NCBI RefSeq assembly: GCF_037392515.1 | Contig: NC_090280.1 | Coordinates: forward strand, 20,955,118-21,019,117 | Direction of reading: 5' to 3' | DNA: 64,000 nucleotides | Source: Haliotis asinina | Taxonomy: Eukaryota > Mollusca > Gastropoda > Lepetellida > Haliotidae | Part shown: positions 46,692-57,218 of the stretch, piece by piece | Numbering within the stretch: position 1 is the stretch's first letter | Layout of the letters: every line of letters begins with the position of its first letter | Made by a program: the position numbers and the translations under genes | Notes under the pieces: model-generated | Told to the model about the DNA's origin: nothing | The model's input: only the letters and a program-made list of their open reading frames with translations | Databases searched by the model: none

Positions 46692-47566
46692 TTATGTGAA
46701 GTTGCCCGGCAGATGGGTAAATAAAAAAATGTAATTTCACGCCTGTGGGATAAGTACCGTCAAACGGGTGGGGTTGCAACGAGACCTGGGCGTGGTAGAC
46801 CAAAATCAACGACACCACGACAGGGTTGTCTCATTACGTTAATAGCTCTACGCGATAGGTTTAAATCGGCCCCTGCCATCAATAGAGAATTCCGCACACT
46901 CACTGGAAGACGCATTTCAACCTCAACCGTTAAAAACCGACTCTATCAAGTTCGTCTGAAAGCAAGGCGGCCTTTTAAGGGTGTCACCCTTTCAGCTCAC
47001 CATAAGCGCCAAAGACTGGCATGGGCTAGGCAGCATCAGGGACGGGCTATGCGCCACTGGCGTTACACCATGTTCTCTGATTCTTGACCATGATCGATAT
47101 GGAGGTGCTAGTGTCATGGTGTGGGGTGGGATTACACATGACAGACCAATCAGATTTGGTCATCATTAACGGAGCCATGACTGGTCAGCGATACGTTGAC
47201 CAAATATTGCGTCCTGTTGTGGCTCCATTGGCTAGAGGTATCGGCCGAAATTTTGTATTCTAAGATGATAATGCCAAACCACATCGGGCCCGAATTGTCT
47301 CCTCTTATCTCCGACAAGATGGTATCCAGACATTGGACTGGCCCTCTAAGTCCCCAGACCTGTCCCCAATTGAACATCTCTGGGACGTTCTTGGTCGAAG
47401 GGTGTACGCCAGGGACCCAGGACCCGCCAACCTGGCCAAGCTTGGTGCAGCTCTCCAAGAGGAATGGCGGGCAATACCACGGGCAACCATCCGGAAATTG
47501 ATTAACAGCATGCCATCAAGGTGCCGTGAATGTGTTGCCCAACATGGTGGACACACCAGCTATTGA
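46692..47566 (+). pseudogene. Tc1/mariner-superfamily transposase relic
   Basis: The N-terminal part (46715-47085, HTH region) reads WDKYRQTGGVATRPGRGRPK, STTPRQ, then TGRRISTSTVKNRLYQVRLK and ARRPFKG. The catalytic part has YGGASVMVWGGI and DNAKPHRARI, then LDWPSKSPDLSPIEHLWDVL (47330-47390) and ends at 47566. Between MFSDS at about 47080 and DHDRYGGAS about 30 residues normally holding the first catalytic Asp context (D-E-S-R-F...) are missing. There is a stop after the FSDS and others at about 47166 and 47262. Terminal inverted repeats were not found. A dead cut-and-paste element. Confidence 0.85.
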
Positions 47567-47807
47567 ACTTGACGCCTAAAATTGATTTAGTGGATATTTA
47601 AAGCAGTTTCAAATTCGCTATTATTTCATTAGTTCCCTTATTTCTTGTCGGTAGTATATGTTTATATGTTATAAATAGAAAAATTAAAACGGTATTACAC
47701 TATTTGTATTATTTACGTTAAACTTATTTTATGAAAAGTGTGAATAACGGTACCTTGGTAATAGTCTTTATATCAATTTATGAATAATATCGAGCTCCTT
47801 TTATTAT

Positions 47808-47940
47808 GAGTAAGTGAGTTGCTTTAAGCAATATTCTAGCAATATCGCGGCGGGGGACACCAGAAATGGGCATCAGATATTTTACCCATGAGCCCGGATC
47901 TTCGGTGTGACAAGCGAACACTTCAACCACCGGCCTAACC
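47808..47940 (-). mobile_element. SINE family 1 copy
   Basis: Antisense: GAGTAAGTGAGTTGC, AGCAATATCGCGGCGGGGGA, CACCAGAAATGGGCATC, GAGCCCGGATCTTCGGTGTG, CAAGCGAACACTTCAACCAC. Confidence 0.8.
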
Positions 47941-48003
47941 CACCGTTCCTTTCTCATGAGGCACGTATCCTGTCATCGTATGCCAACATGTCATGGTATT
48001 TTA

Positions 48004-48107
48004 ACAGCGTACATGCTGATGCTATTGATCACTGAATTGCCTGTACGATTATTTACGGACCGTCACCATACAGTTGAACTATTTTTGAGAGAAGGCTAAA
48101 CTCACTT
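48004..48107 (+). mobile_element. SINE family 2, 3' fragment
   Basis: ATGCTGATGCTATTGATCAC, ATTATTTACGGACCGTCACC, ATACAGTTGAACTA and an AAACTCACTTA end. Confidence 0.7.
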
Positions 48108-48460
48108 ATGAAACAATATTATCAAATAATATAACATAAATAATTTGTATAGCGCACTGATTTAGGAACTGAGAGCCGCTAGGGACTATTTTTACAGAAA
48201 GCGTCACTAATGCTACGGAGTGTAGGTTGATTCAAAGAGATAGGATTAACGCCCTACTTCAAAATATCGAGTTTCTCACGGTAGACGGTAGTTCGTTCTG
48301 CAGTGTTGCTGCAATTTTTTGAAGCACCTGTCACCATATATTACAGTTCCATACATTATTAATAAACGTAAGTGAACAAGATAAAGAGGACCCTTTGTGT
48401 GAGTGTGCAATGGTAGGCGTATATTATCGTACATATTTCTTAAACAATATGAACCTACAT

Positions 48461-48537
48461 TATTGTAGGCGCCTAAACTCAAAGTACGTTTGTCTTAAAC
48501 TTTATGCATCTACATTATTCTAGGCGACTAAACTCAA
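48461..48537. repeat. Left part of the 55-bp minisatellite
   Basis: About 1.5 diverged units (TAGGCGCCTAAACTCAAAGT, GCATCTACATTATTC, TAGGCGACTAAACTCAAA) directly before the LINE 5' end. The main array resumes at 49933. Confidence 0.85.
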
Positions 48538-48545
48538 ATTCCATA

Positions 48546-49925
48546 GGCACCCGTGGCGAGCCACCTCCTCGTGGTGGGTGCTGGGTAGTATTAAAAGCTG
48601 GCCAAACCCCCGTTGTGGACCCGGGGGATATTTGGTCCACCAATGCTGTGGGTTTGCTGTGGGTTGCGACCCTATGTCGGCGGAGGAAAGGATTCTGGCG
48701 GTTGAAGGCAGTATGAACTTGCATCTGTGTTCCTGTTGCTCAACACATCGCTTTGGCCCTGACTTCACCTTGACATCGCGTCAGAAATGAAAGAGCACGG
48801 AGCGGCATTTGTCAACAGATTCACAACACGAATCAGCCCTGAAACAAAACCAACGAATATGTATCTCTTCCTTCATTCCAAAATCAGTTAGAGCAGGACA
48901 TGCAGTCTCAGTGTTGATACTTATATTCCCAACCCACTGATATATTTCAAATGCCAAAAGTACGGACACGTAGTCACTTCCTGTACTAACTCGGTAACAC
49001 GCGCTCATTGCAGTGAGGAAACTCATGTCACTGAGGATTGCAATTATAACATTAAAAATGCGCCAACTGCTCTGGAACACATCCATCTTTCTCTAAACAA
49101 TGTCTCATCTGGACCCACCAAATGGATGATAATGAAATTAAATTCAAGCGGAATATTAGTTTTTTCTGATGCCCAGAAACTTGTTTTTCCCCCAACACAA
49201 TAGACTACTTCTTATTCCACAGGTACGAGAATACCCTCTGCCGTCAGGTACGAGAATACCCTCTGCCGTCAGGTACGAGAATACCCTCTGCCGTCAGGTA
49301 CGAGAATACCCTCTGCCGTCAGTCACAAAGCAAAGCAACTGTATGTGCCAAACTGACCTGACATGGGTGGATACAGAAAGGCTGAAATATGCACACCCAG
49401 CCAGTCCATCCAGACTGCTGAATTACCTGTCTAGGTTCAGTCACGGTCATCTTCTCAAGAACAATCATCGTCCTCATCATCACAGCCCATGCTAATCATC
49501 AGTCACATAATAATGAGGATAATGCTGAAACAAAATCAAATCCAGAAATGACTTACAAAAATGTCAACTAGCAGAACCTGCACAGGTTCAAATGACATTA
49601 TCCAACGTTTTAATAAGTTCGGATCCTCATGGATGTGTAGGGCACATACCTTGTCGCCTTCAAGGAAATCAAGGGGTGGATCCCCATAACATCCTCCGAA
49701 GAAACAGATTCTTCATATTTCATTCAGTGGAATTGCTCGAGCCTAGCGACTAATCTTTATGAGCTTCATTCTCGAAATTTAAATTCTCGAACGCCCATGG
49801 AACATGGTCCAGAACGTTAAAGGTAAAGGTACTAAATCTAGCATCCATCACCTCAAACGTGGAAATCAGTTACTAACTGATAAATCAGATATTGCGAATG
49901 AATTGGTTGAAACTCTTGCTAAACA
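48546..49925 (+). mobile_element. LINE 1-family 5' half (second copy)
   Basis: The 5' region matches LINE 1 (GAGCCACCTCCTCGTGG, GTGGACCCGGGGGATATTTG, GGTTGCGACCCTATGTCGGC). An ORF1 knuckle reads IPNPLIYFKCQKYGHVVTSC at about 48930. ORF1 remnant continues to about 49490, interrupted by a 25-bp repeat array. An ORF2 start resembling an APE endonuclease (IQWNCSSLATNLYELHS) is at about 49727. The RT, RNase H and 3' tail are absent, so it is 3'-deleted, which is unusual for LINE copies that are normally 5'-truncated. Confidence 0.75.
49221..49322. repeat. 25-bp tandem repeat, 4 copies, in LINE ORF1
   Basis: AGGTACGAGAATACCCTCTG plus CCGTC repeated four times with no visible variation. Confidence 0.95.
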
Positions 49926-49932
49926 TTCCTCC

Positions 49933-50150
49933 TAGGCGCCTAAACTCAAGGTACATATGTCTTAAATTTTAAGCATCTACATTATTGTAGGCGCCTAAAC
50001 TCAAGGTACATGTCTTAAATTTTAAGCATCTACATTATTGTAGGCGCCTAAACTCAAGGTACATATGTCTTAAATTTTAAGCATCTACATTATTGTAGGC
50101 GCCTAAACTCAAGGTACATATGTCTTAAATTTTAAGTATCTTCATTATTG
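49933..50150. repeat. 55-bp minisatellite, 4 copies
   Basis: Units start TAGGCGCCTAAACTCAAGGT at 49933, 49988, 50041 and 50096 and end CTACATTATTG. The second unit lacks one AT pair. A decayed fifth unit follows. Confidence 0.95.
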
Positions 50151-50730
50151 CAGACGCCTTACGCATGGCAGATATGTCTTCAACGTCATGAATCAAGGTC
50201 GTAGAAGATTACTGTAGAAACACATGTGGACAACGCCGCAGTCTGTTTCCAATTCGTCATCCAGGTTCATATGTACATCTCAAGGTCGGGGAGTAACGCC
50301 TCCTGTCTTAACTCGGATGTTCCTTTGTTGTATATTCATAATATGAATCTCTTTGAAATGCCAACGGAACAGTTTCCCTGACGTGCACCACGGGCGGTCT
50401 GCTCATACAGACATCTCAGGTTTTTAAAATCTTTATTTAATTTTAATTATTTGATCGGTGATGTAGAAGCTGTGAGTAAAAAATGAAACATACAAGTTGA
50501 TGGATCACTTGTCATTTGATACCTGTGTAAGAATCTATATACATCGAAACGTCGCTCTGTATAACAGACAATGAGTTGTCATCCTAAAAGTTATATGGTT
50601 TATATTTCCTTAGCATTATGTTAAATATAAGATGTTTTATTGCATTCAGCCTAATTACAAAGAGTTACATAATGTAAATGTTATATTGTCAAGCACTGAT
50701 GAGCGAACGTGTTTCGAAGTAAATCTGCCT
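50151..50730. other. Unassigned spacer
   Basis: No gene or repeat recognised beyond the decayed minisatellite edge. Confidence 0.4.
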
Positions 50731-51105
50731 CGTATGTTATATTTGGGATTACACTTTCTTAGTAAAGTACACCTGTGAAAGTCCGGGTTAGAACAGGTCT
50801 TCGGCAACCCATGCTTGCTATAGAAGGCGACTATTCTTGTCGTAAGAGGCGATTAATGGGACCCGGTGGTCAGACCCTTTGACTTAGTTGACTCATGTCA
50901 GTTGCGCAGATCGATGCTCATCTTGTTGATGACTGGAATATTTACAGCCTGTCGCCATATAGCCGGAATATTGTTGACTGTGGCGTGAATCTAAACTCAC
51001 TCATTCACTCACTTTTTGGTTGAATCCCATCCGGGTTTCGAACCCGCACCCTCAGAGTTAGGCACCTAATCGCTTGCACACAAAGACAACCGCATAGCCA
51101 GCTCA
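50731..51105 (-). mobile_element. tRNA-like inverted-repeat element, second copy, split by a SINE
   Basis: Antisense. The 3' arm (TATATTTGGGATTACACTTT, CTTAGTAAAGTA) is at 50733-50769. After the SINE family 2 insertion (50770-51012) the body resumes: GGTTGAATCCCATCCGGGTT, TCGAACCCGCACCCTCAGAG, TTAGGCACCTAATCGC. The matching 5' inverted arm was not found. Confidence 0.75.
50770..51012 (+). mobile_element. SINE family 2 copy inside the tRNA-like element
   Basis: CCTGTGAAAGTCCGGGTTAG, CTTGTCGTAAGAGGCGATTA, TTGCGCAGATCGATGCTCAT, GCCGGAATATTGTTGACTGT and a CTCACTCATTCACTCAC tail. Confidence 0.85.
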
Positions 51106-51112
51106 GCCCCAT

Positions 51113-51617
51113 ATACCCCTTTGGTCATCCTTTTGCTCTCGCGTCGAATAGCGGACGACGTCCAAATTTCACCCATATCAAACCCACATCGAATAACAAT
51201 TCTTGTTCGTTTTATTATAGCCACCATCAAACCCGTGTCGATAACTGGAGCGAATGGAGCAACACACCACTCTAGGCCAAACCAAATAATGGTAGCCAAA
51301 TCAATTTTCTTGTCTCCTGTGCTTGATTTTAGCCTCAGTCAACCATATGTACATGCTACATTTACTCAAGTTCAGTAATCCTCCAACCCATTTTACTATT
51401 AGCAGTCGAATTATGCTTGTTTTAAATATACAAACGCACATAAAATCATGTGTCGTTTCCGATACTGAAGGAACTGAAATTAACCCCATGTCTGAGTGTA
51501 AGCATCACATTACTGATACATTTGATATAAGTAACGATAGATGACGCAGAGTGCTTGCTTGTATGTACAAAAAGCTTCCTCTCGGTGTATTTAAATAATC
51601 TCCACCACCGAAGCTTT
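51113..51617. other. Unassigned spacer
   Basis: Open frames of 60-85 codons on both strands without domains. Confidence 0.35.
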
Positions 51618-51733
51618 CATTCGTCACGCTCATGCCCCACATGAACACACAATGGCTGAAGCCCATTTCTGGTTTCTCCCTCCGTGATATTACTGGAATA
51701 TTGCTAAAAGCGTAAAACCAAACTAACTAACCC
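51618..51733 (+). mobile_element. SINE family 1, 3' two thirds
   Basis: CATTCGTCACGCTCATGCCC, AATGGCTGAAGCCCATTTCT, GATATTACTGGAATATTGC, AAAACCAAACTAACTAAC tail. Confidence 0.75.
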
Positions 51734-52495
51734 TCCGCAACTTTTGTACCCCTCTGTAAATGTATTCAGCGAATGCAGAATAGCGTATTCATAACTATCG
51801 CCACTGGTCAATCCAGAAGGACAAGTAACCCATTTGTAGAATAAAACACTCGTGACAGAGAAGCAGGGACCCTTTTGACAGCTGATGTTTTATTTTAGAT
51901 GAGGATACTTGGCTGATATTGCTGTGACCATTCTTCGTTGTTGCTTTTCGAAAATAACACGGAAACATAACATGTCAGTCTGTCACATATTTTGTGGCGA
52001 CCTTATGTGTGTTTTTTTTCGTTTCCACACTGTTCCCGTTCGCTCGTCAAGCAAGAGGACCAAGGTCCCCTTTATGGCACAACGCTGGTGTTCCACGCTG
52101 ATACTGCGACAGGCGACGTAAAGCCATGCTTATCTCAAAACGTACGTAAAAGTGATGCTTACCCATTCCTTCATGCCAAAACACCTATATAGCTATTATC
52201 TTTTTATCAACACATGCAATACATTTCTCAGTTAGAGTCAGTCTAGATTCGTATATATCTCATATTGGAGTTAAAGTTATGTCGATACCTGAGCGAATGG
52301 AACAACGACTGGAAAGGAAATTTCGTTTACATATCGTCCCACACATGTACTAACAGCAAAAGAAACACAAATGTTTTGTGAAGTTTGTAAACAGAAGGCT
52401 TAAACACGAACGCTTACTTTCATGAGATTTCATTTGTTCAATATTATAACCAAATCAATTTTCTTATCGTCTGTGTTGACTATGGTTGACTTGGC
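51734..52495. other. Unassigned spacer
   Basis: No supported gene. A short frame at 51909-52192 on the plus strand has no domain signature. Confidence 0.35.
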
Positions 52496-52660
52496 AAATG
52501 GGATACGGGACCCCATTGGTCGCCTCTTACGACAAGTATGGGTTACTGGAGACCAATTCTAACCCGGCTCTTCACGGGTACCACGCGTTTGGGTTACAAT
52601 GACAAGTGCCAACCAAGTCAGCGAGCCCGGCCACCCAATCACGTTGGTCGCCTCGCGCTC
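52496..52660 (-). mobile_element. SINE family 2 fragments, rearranged
   Basis: Two antisense pieces: CCATTGGTCGCCTCTTACGA, CAAGTATGGGTTACTGGAG and CTCTTCACGGGTACC (52510-52585), then AACCAAGTCAGCGAGCCCGG and CCACCCAATCACG (52610-52650). Confidence 0.65.
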
Positions 52661-53003
52661 ACTTTTCCGCTTGCTGTAGCTGTAACAATGTGACCTTGAA
52701 CAACACATTTTCACACCTGAATACTTTACGTTCTTGAAATTCTAAGACTTCAACATCCTCATACACAAGCTAACCGTCATGGCAGCGGTCACCTTCAACC
52801 TGTGATAGGAAGGTGGGATAAAGAAGGGAAAGAAATGAGAAGTTGAGAGACATAAATAATTACCGCTATGGGGTATAGACTGAATTATGAAAGTCAGGGG
52901 ATATGGTCTTCCAAAAAGAAAGCAAAACTGACATTCAAAGCATAAAAAGCGGAAGACATGATCCACGCTACATGTGAATCATGACATTCAGTATATTCCG
53001 CGT

Positions 53004-53535
53004 GGCTCAACAGCTGACTGATGAATCGCAATCTAACTCGAAAACTAATAGGCGTGAAATACTCAATGAAACGCTGATCATAATCAAAATATAATACCAA
53101 TCCTGTCAGGTTTTTGCAGAATTTTTGTCTGAAAAATAGAAAAAAAAGTTGTTTAACAAACTGTCATAAAATATTGACACAGTACACTATTTGTTACGAG
53201 GGAGGATTGCTGAGAAAGGGACAGCCAGGTGTTCGGGAAGCACGTGCACAAGTGCCAGCAAAGCCTTTTATTCATTAACCTTTGCTTGTGTCGTCTCAAA
53301 CCTTTCTCGCATACCTGGCTGTCCCTTTCTTTAAACTCCTCCCTCGTAACAAATAATGAACTGTGACAATATTTTGATGATAGTTTGTTTAAATAACTGT
53401 TTATTTTAGGGGCAAAAATCCTGCAAAGATACTCAGAGTTGGTGTGATGTTTTGAGTATGATCAGTGATTCACTGAGTATTTTGTGGATAGTAGTTTTCG
53501 AGTTAGACCGCAATTCATCGGTCCGCTTTTGAACC
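53004..53535. mobile_element. Foldback / MITE-like element with ~200-bp inverted arms
   Basis: The left arm (53004-53215) and the reverse complement of the right arm (53318-53535) share, in order: GATGAAT.GC, CTAACTCGAAAACTA, AAATACTCA, TGATCATA.TCAAAA, AAAATATTG.CACAGT, TTTGTTACGAGGGAGGA and AAAGGGACAGCCAGGT. The innermost 70 bp are the best preserved. No coding capacity. Likely a non-autonomous DNA transposon. Confidence 0.75.
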
Positions 53536-54189
53536 AGACTGATCATAGGGGATACAAACAGATTGTCCCGTGTGTATTACTTATACTCCACCTGTAACAT
53601 GCACACAGACATGTCTGTGATCCAGGGGCTTAAATGTCAGTGTCAGTTATGACCACATCCAGCCAGGATGACAGTTTGACAGCGGGACCTTCAGCGTGAT
53701 ACACATTTATATGTGTACTGCTATACGACGTTGAATTATAACATTGCAGTTTTTTGGTGGTTCTTCTGTGCATCAACCAACCCTTGACATGAAGACATCT
53801 TCTACTTCAATGCTTCTATTGGTATGTGTTGTAAAGCGAATGATTTCAGAGTGAAAACAACTCAAACATACCACAGAGATGTGCTATAAAGTGAAAACAA
53901 CCCAAACATACCACAGAGATGTGCTATAAAGTTAGTCTAGCAAAATTGTGTCCAGACAGTCATTACACTATTGGTACAACACGACGTCATCTTGCATGGA
54001 TGCAATGTCTGACCACAGAGACTTGTGCTTGTCCACATCTTTAGAAAGTTAAATCGTGTACTGGATTAGTTTGGATTTTTTTCAAGATGGCTTCAGATAA
54101 TACTTGACATTACTGGGGACTGTCGGTATTGGTGAGGCACTCAATTTCGTGAGACATACTTGAATGGACATAAACATACTCCCATTAAT
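53536..54189. other. Spacer before the minisatellite
   Basis: Contains a 34-bp direct duplication (GTGAAAACAACTCAAACATA / CCACAGAGATGTGCTATAAA) at about 53852-53930. Nothing else recognised. Confidence 0.5.
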
Positions 54190-54560
54190 CGTTAGTGGAC
54201 TTTAGTGGACATGCACTTCATACGTCAGTGGACATGTTGGTCATACATTAGTGGGCATGCACTTCATTCTAAGTGGACACGCACTTCACTCTAAGTGGAC
54301 ATGCCCTTGATACGTCAGTGGACATGTTGGTCATACATTAGTGGGCATGCACTTCATTCTAAGTGGACACGCACTTCATACGTCAGTGGACATGTTGGTC
54401 ATACATTAGTGGGCATGCACTTCATTCTAAGTGGACACGCACTTCATACGTCAGTGGACATGTTGGTCATACATTAGTGGGCATGCACTTCATTCTAAGT
54501 GGACACGCACTTCATACGTCAGTGGACATGTTGGTCATACATTACTGAACATGCACTTTA
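54190..54560. repeat. Higher-order minisatellite: 68-bp unit of three ~23-bp monomers
   Basis: The 68-bp unit starts at about 54295, 54363, 54431 and 54499. Each holds three related monomers: AGTGGACACGCACTTCATAC, AGTGGACATGTTGGTCATAC and AGTGGGCATGCACTTCATTC. Flanking units are less regular. Open frames across it are a by-product of the repeat. Confidence 0.9.
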
Positions 54561-54689
54561 TACATCAGTGGACACGTACTTTACTGGGTACTGGACTTTC
54601 ACTTCATACGTAAGTTTACATGAAAGCCAAGTGAGAAGAAAACAGTTGCAATATCATCTTCGTTGTTGCTGTCATCACCATCACCATCA

Positions 54690-55129
54690 CCAAAAAAATA
54701 ATAAAACTACACACTTCAGTTACAGCTGAAATATTACCGTCAATGCGTAAAGTGAGCTACAGCTGTACTGAAATACTATCCTCTCTGAATTTTACCGTGC
54801 CTCTTGAATACAGAAGAGTGACAGCCATGCATCTGTGTTGCTCCTTTGAAACGCCTCGGTTAATCAGGACACGCATTTGTTGCCTGGAGACATAAAGGGT
54901 CCCACCTTTATGTGTAGTTACATCTAACAAGATGTAGTTTTTACAGTTCCAGGGCAACGTACGAAAAAAATGCCGCCTGGAAACTGATAAGGACAAGAAC
55001 ACTTGGAAAAGTTGAATGTCTGATTTCTTGGAGCTAGGCCCCTTCATTTCGAGAAATATATCTATACAATTCAACATGTTTACATATCTGTTCATTGCAC
55101 TGTTGCTTTGAACTTGCACACAAAGAGCG
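54690..55129. other. Unassigned spacer
   Basis: Minus-strand open frame of 120 codons (55119 down to 54757) without recognisable domain; not accepted as a gene. Confidence 0.35.
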
Positions 55130-55850
55130 ATTATGCGCTTGTGAGTTTGTGTGTGAAGGGAGTGTCCATTTGCTTTTATATTTGTTTGTACTCTATAGTG
55201 TGTGCGTTTGTGCGATTTTGTCGTCTATGCGTGTGTGTGTGTGTGTGTGTGTTTTTTTTTGTAGTGTATACGTTTGTGTGTGGAGGGAGTGTGTGTGTTT
55301 GTGTTTTAAGAGAGTGTGTGTGTTTGTGTGTGAGGGAGTGTGTGTATTTGTACGTCTGCCTCTCTGTGCTTGTGTGTGGAGGGAGTGTGTGTTTGTGTGT
55401 GAAAAGAGTATGTGTTTGCACGTGGGTCTGTGTCTGCCTGTGTGTAAACGGAGTGTGAGTGTTGTGGGGAGGTGGGAGCGTGTGTGTTTGTGTGTGGAGG
55501 GAGAGAGAGTGTTTGGGCAGTTTGTGCGTGTGTGGAAGGAGTGTGTTTGCGTGTGAAAAGTGTGTGTTTGTGTGTAGACCAAGTGTGTTTGTGCGTGTGT
55601 CTGTGTGTGGAGCGAGTGTGTGTGTATTTGTGTGTGGACCGAGTGTGTTTGTGCGTGTGTCTGTGTGTGAGTGCATGAAGTGTGTTTCTTCTTGTGTCTG
55701 TGTGTTCAGGGAGAGTGTATTTGTGTGTTTGTATGTGAAGAGAGAGCGTCTTTGTGTGTGAAGAAGTGTGTGTTTGTTTGTGAAGAGAGCGTGTGTTTGA
55801 GCAGTTTGTGCCTGTGTGAAGGCAGTATTTGTTTGTGCGTGCGTGTTGGT
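55130..55850. repeat. GT-rich degenerate minisatellite
   Basis: About 720 bp made of GTGTGTGTTTGTGTGTG alternating with GGAGGGAGTGT, GTGAAGAGAG and GTGCGTGTGTCTGTGTG. A plain (GT)n core with a T8 run lies at 55233-55260. Long open frames on both strands come from composition only. Confidence 0.9.
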
Positions 55851-56704
55851 TCACTTTTCAAGGGTTGTAGTTGCTATTGTCCCATTATATGGTTTACTTT
55901 GCATAAAAAATACAAAGTCATTTCTGTGTGAGGTAGTATACATGTGACATTCAGTAAAACTCGTATGATGTTATTCCTAATGCAACTCTACTGTTGCTGG
56001 TTTGGCTTAGCGCTGAGGAAAAAGAGCATGGTGTTATATGAAATAGTACCTAATTGTCATTGGCACTGGTTAATATATGCTTCATCCAGTCAGGCATGAT
56101 GCTATAAATAACACAACTTAACTGTTGACACCAGCTATGCCGGCCATCCAGCCCAGTATGTTATCACATACAATGTTTATCGGCGGTCCCACCAGCAGTT
56201 GGTGTACTTTGTGGTGCTTTATTTTCGCAAACGGGGCATTGCACGACACGCCACCATGCATCTGCCAGAAATTGTGCAAACTGTTTGACATTACAGTCAC
56301 CTCTGCTGTGAAATACTTCATAACACTTACACACATATGGAACATTTTAGAAATAGCTGTCAGTTTTAGACAAGGCTTCCGAGTTCACACGTGGTCAATA
56401 GGCAAGGCCATTCGACGAGTTCGCCAGTATAATGCTCGGTGCAGCAAAACTCTCTGTTATAGCAGGGATGTTTTAAGACAAAGTTAGTCCGTTTGGAACG
56501 AGTCCTGGTGAGACTACACCTTTACCATACTTAGGGACATAGTTTTGTTTAATCTGGGATGAAATCCCCAAATGTAGATCCTTGAACAGCAAAGGGATGC
56601 AACTCAGTGATTAGTACTGAGACCCCATCAGCATACAAAGACACCCAATCAACCAAATCACTTAGTCCAAGAACCTTATCCATTTAGATATAACACTGGA
56701 CCAA
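55851..56704. other. Unassigned spacer
   Basis: Holds a 120-codon plus-strand frame (56125-56487) and an opposite minus-strand frame. Neither shows a family I recognise. Confidence 0.3.
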
Positions 56705-56862
56705 AGAATGAAGATTTTTACAGATATCAACTTCTTTATTATGAGAACACAACGTTTCGGAGTTAATGCTTACTCCTTTCACCCGATGAAGGAGTGAGCA
56801 TTAACTCCCAAACGTTGTGTTCTCATAATAACGAAGTTGATATCCTTAAAAATCTTCATTCT
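56705..56862. repeat. Near-perfect hairpin with ~75-bp arms
   Basis: The left arm AGAATGAAGATTTTTACAGA, TATCAACTTCTTTATTATGA, GAACACAACGTTTCGGAGTT, AATGCTTACTCC pairs with the right arm with only a few mismatches (AAGG for ACAG, TTCG for TTCT, GGG for CGG, CTC for CTT). The loop is about CTTTCACCCGATGAAG. Confidence 0.9.
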
Positions 56863-56930
56863 TATGTACTTCGCTTCTAAATGCCCTTCAAAGACTTGAT
56901 AGTTTGGTTTGTTTGCGAGAAACGGGATTC

Positions 56931-57045
56931 GGGTGGTTAAAAGTGGTTTTCGAGTGGTTTTCAACAACCCGTGCTTGTTATAAGAGGAGACGAACAGGAA
57001 CGGGTGGTTAGGCTCGCTTACTTGGTTGACGTGTGTCAAAAGACC
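56931..57045 (+). mobile_element. SINE family 2, 5' fragment
   Basis: TTTTCAACAACCCGTGCTTG, TTATAAGAGGAGACGAACAG, GGAACGGGTGGTTAGGCTCG, CTTACTTGGTTGACGTGTGT. The rest is absent. Confidence 0.65.
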
Positions 57046-57218
57046 CGCGTTTGATCTTTCCCCCTTCCCCTTCCCCCTCCCCAACTATGGCTACAATGTA
57101 TTCACCCCAGCGGTATTGCTGGAATATTGCTAATAGAGGCACTAACTGAGCGGCATTTCACCCCGGCTTTTCAAACTGAAGTAATCGACTATCAGAAATC
57201 ACCATTGGAAGCATGTGC

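Noticed and set aside
49221-50150. CRISPR-like array
   Set aside because: Repeats are directly adjacent without unique spacers and the genome is eukaryotic; they are minisatellites.
54295-54729. Series of 60-76 codon frames reading QWTCWSYISGHALHSK
   Set aside because: Generated by the 68-bp minisatellite in rotating frames.
55176-55854. Minus-strand frames of 129-182 codons rich in THTHT and HTHK
   Set aside because: Pure consequence of the GT-rich repeat; no independent coding evidence.
56125-56487. 120-codon plus-strand gene with opposite frame
   Set aside because: No family recognised; both strands are open over the same bases, which suggests chance or an unrecognised relic.
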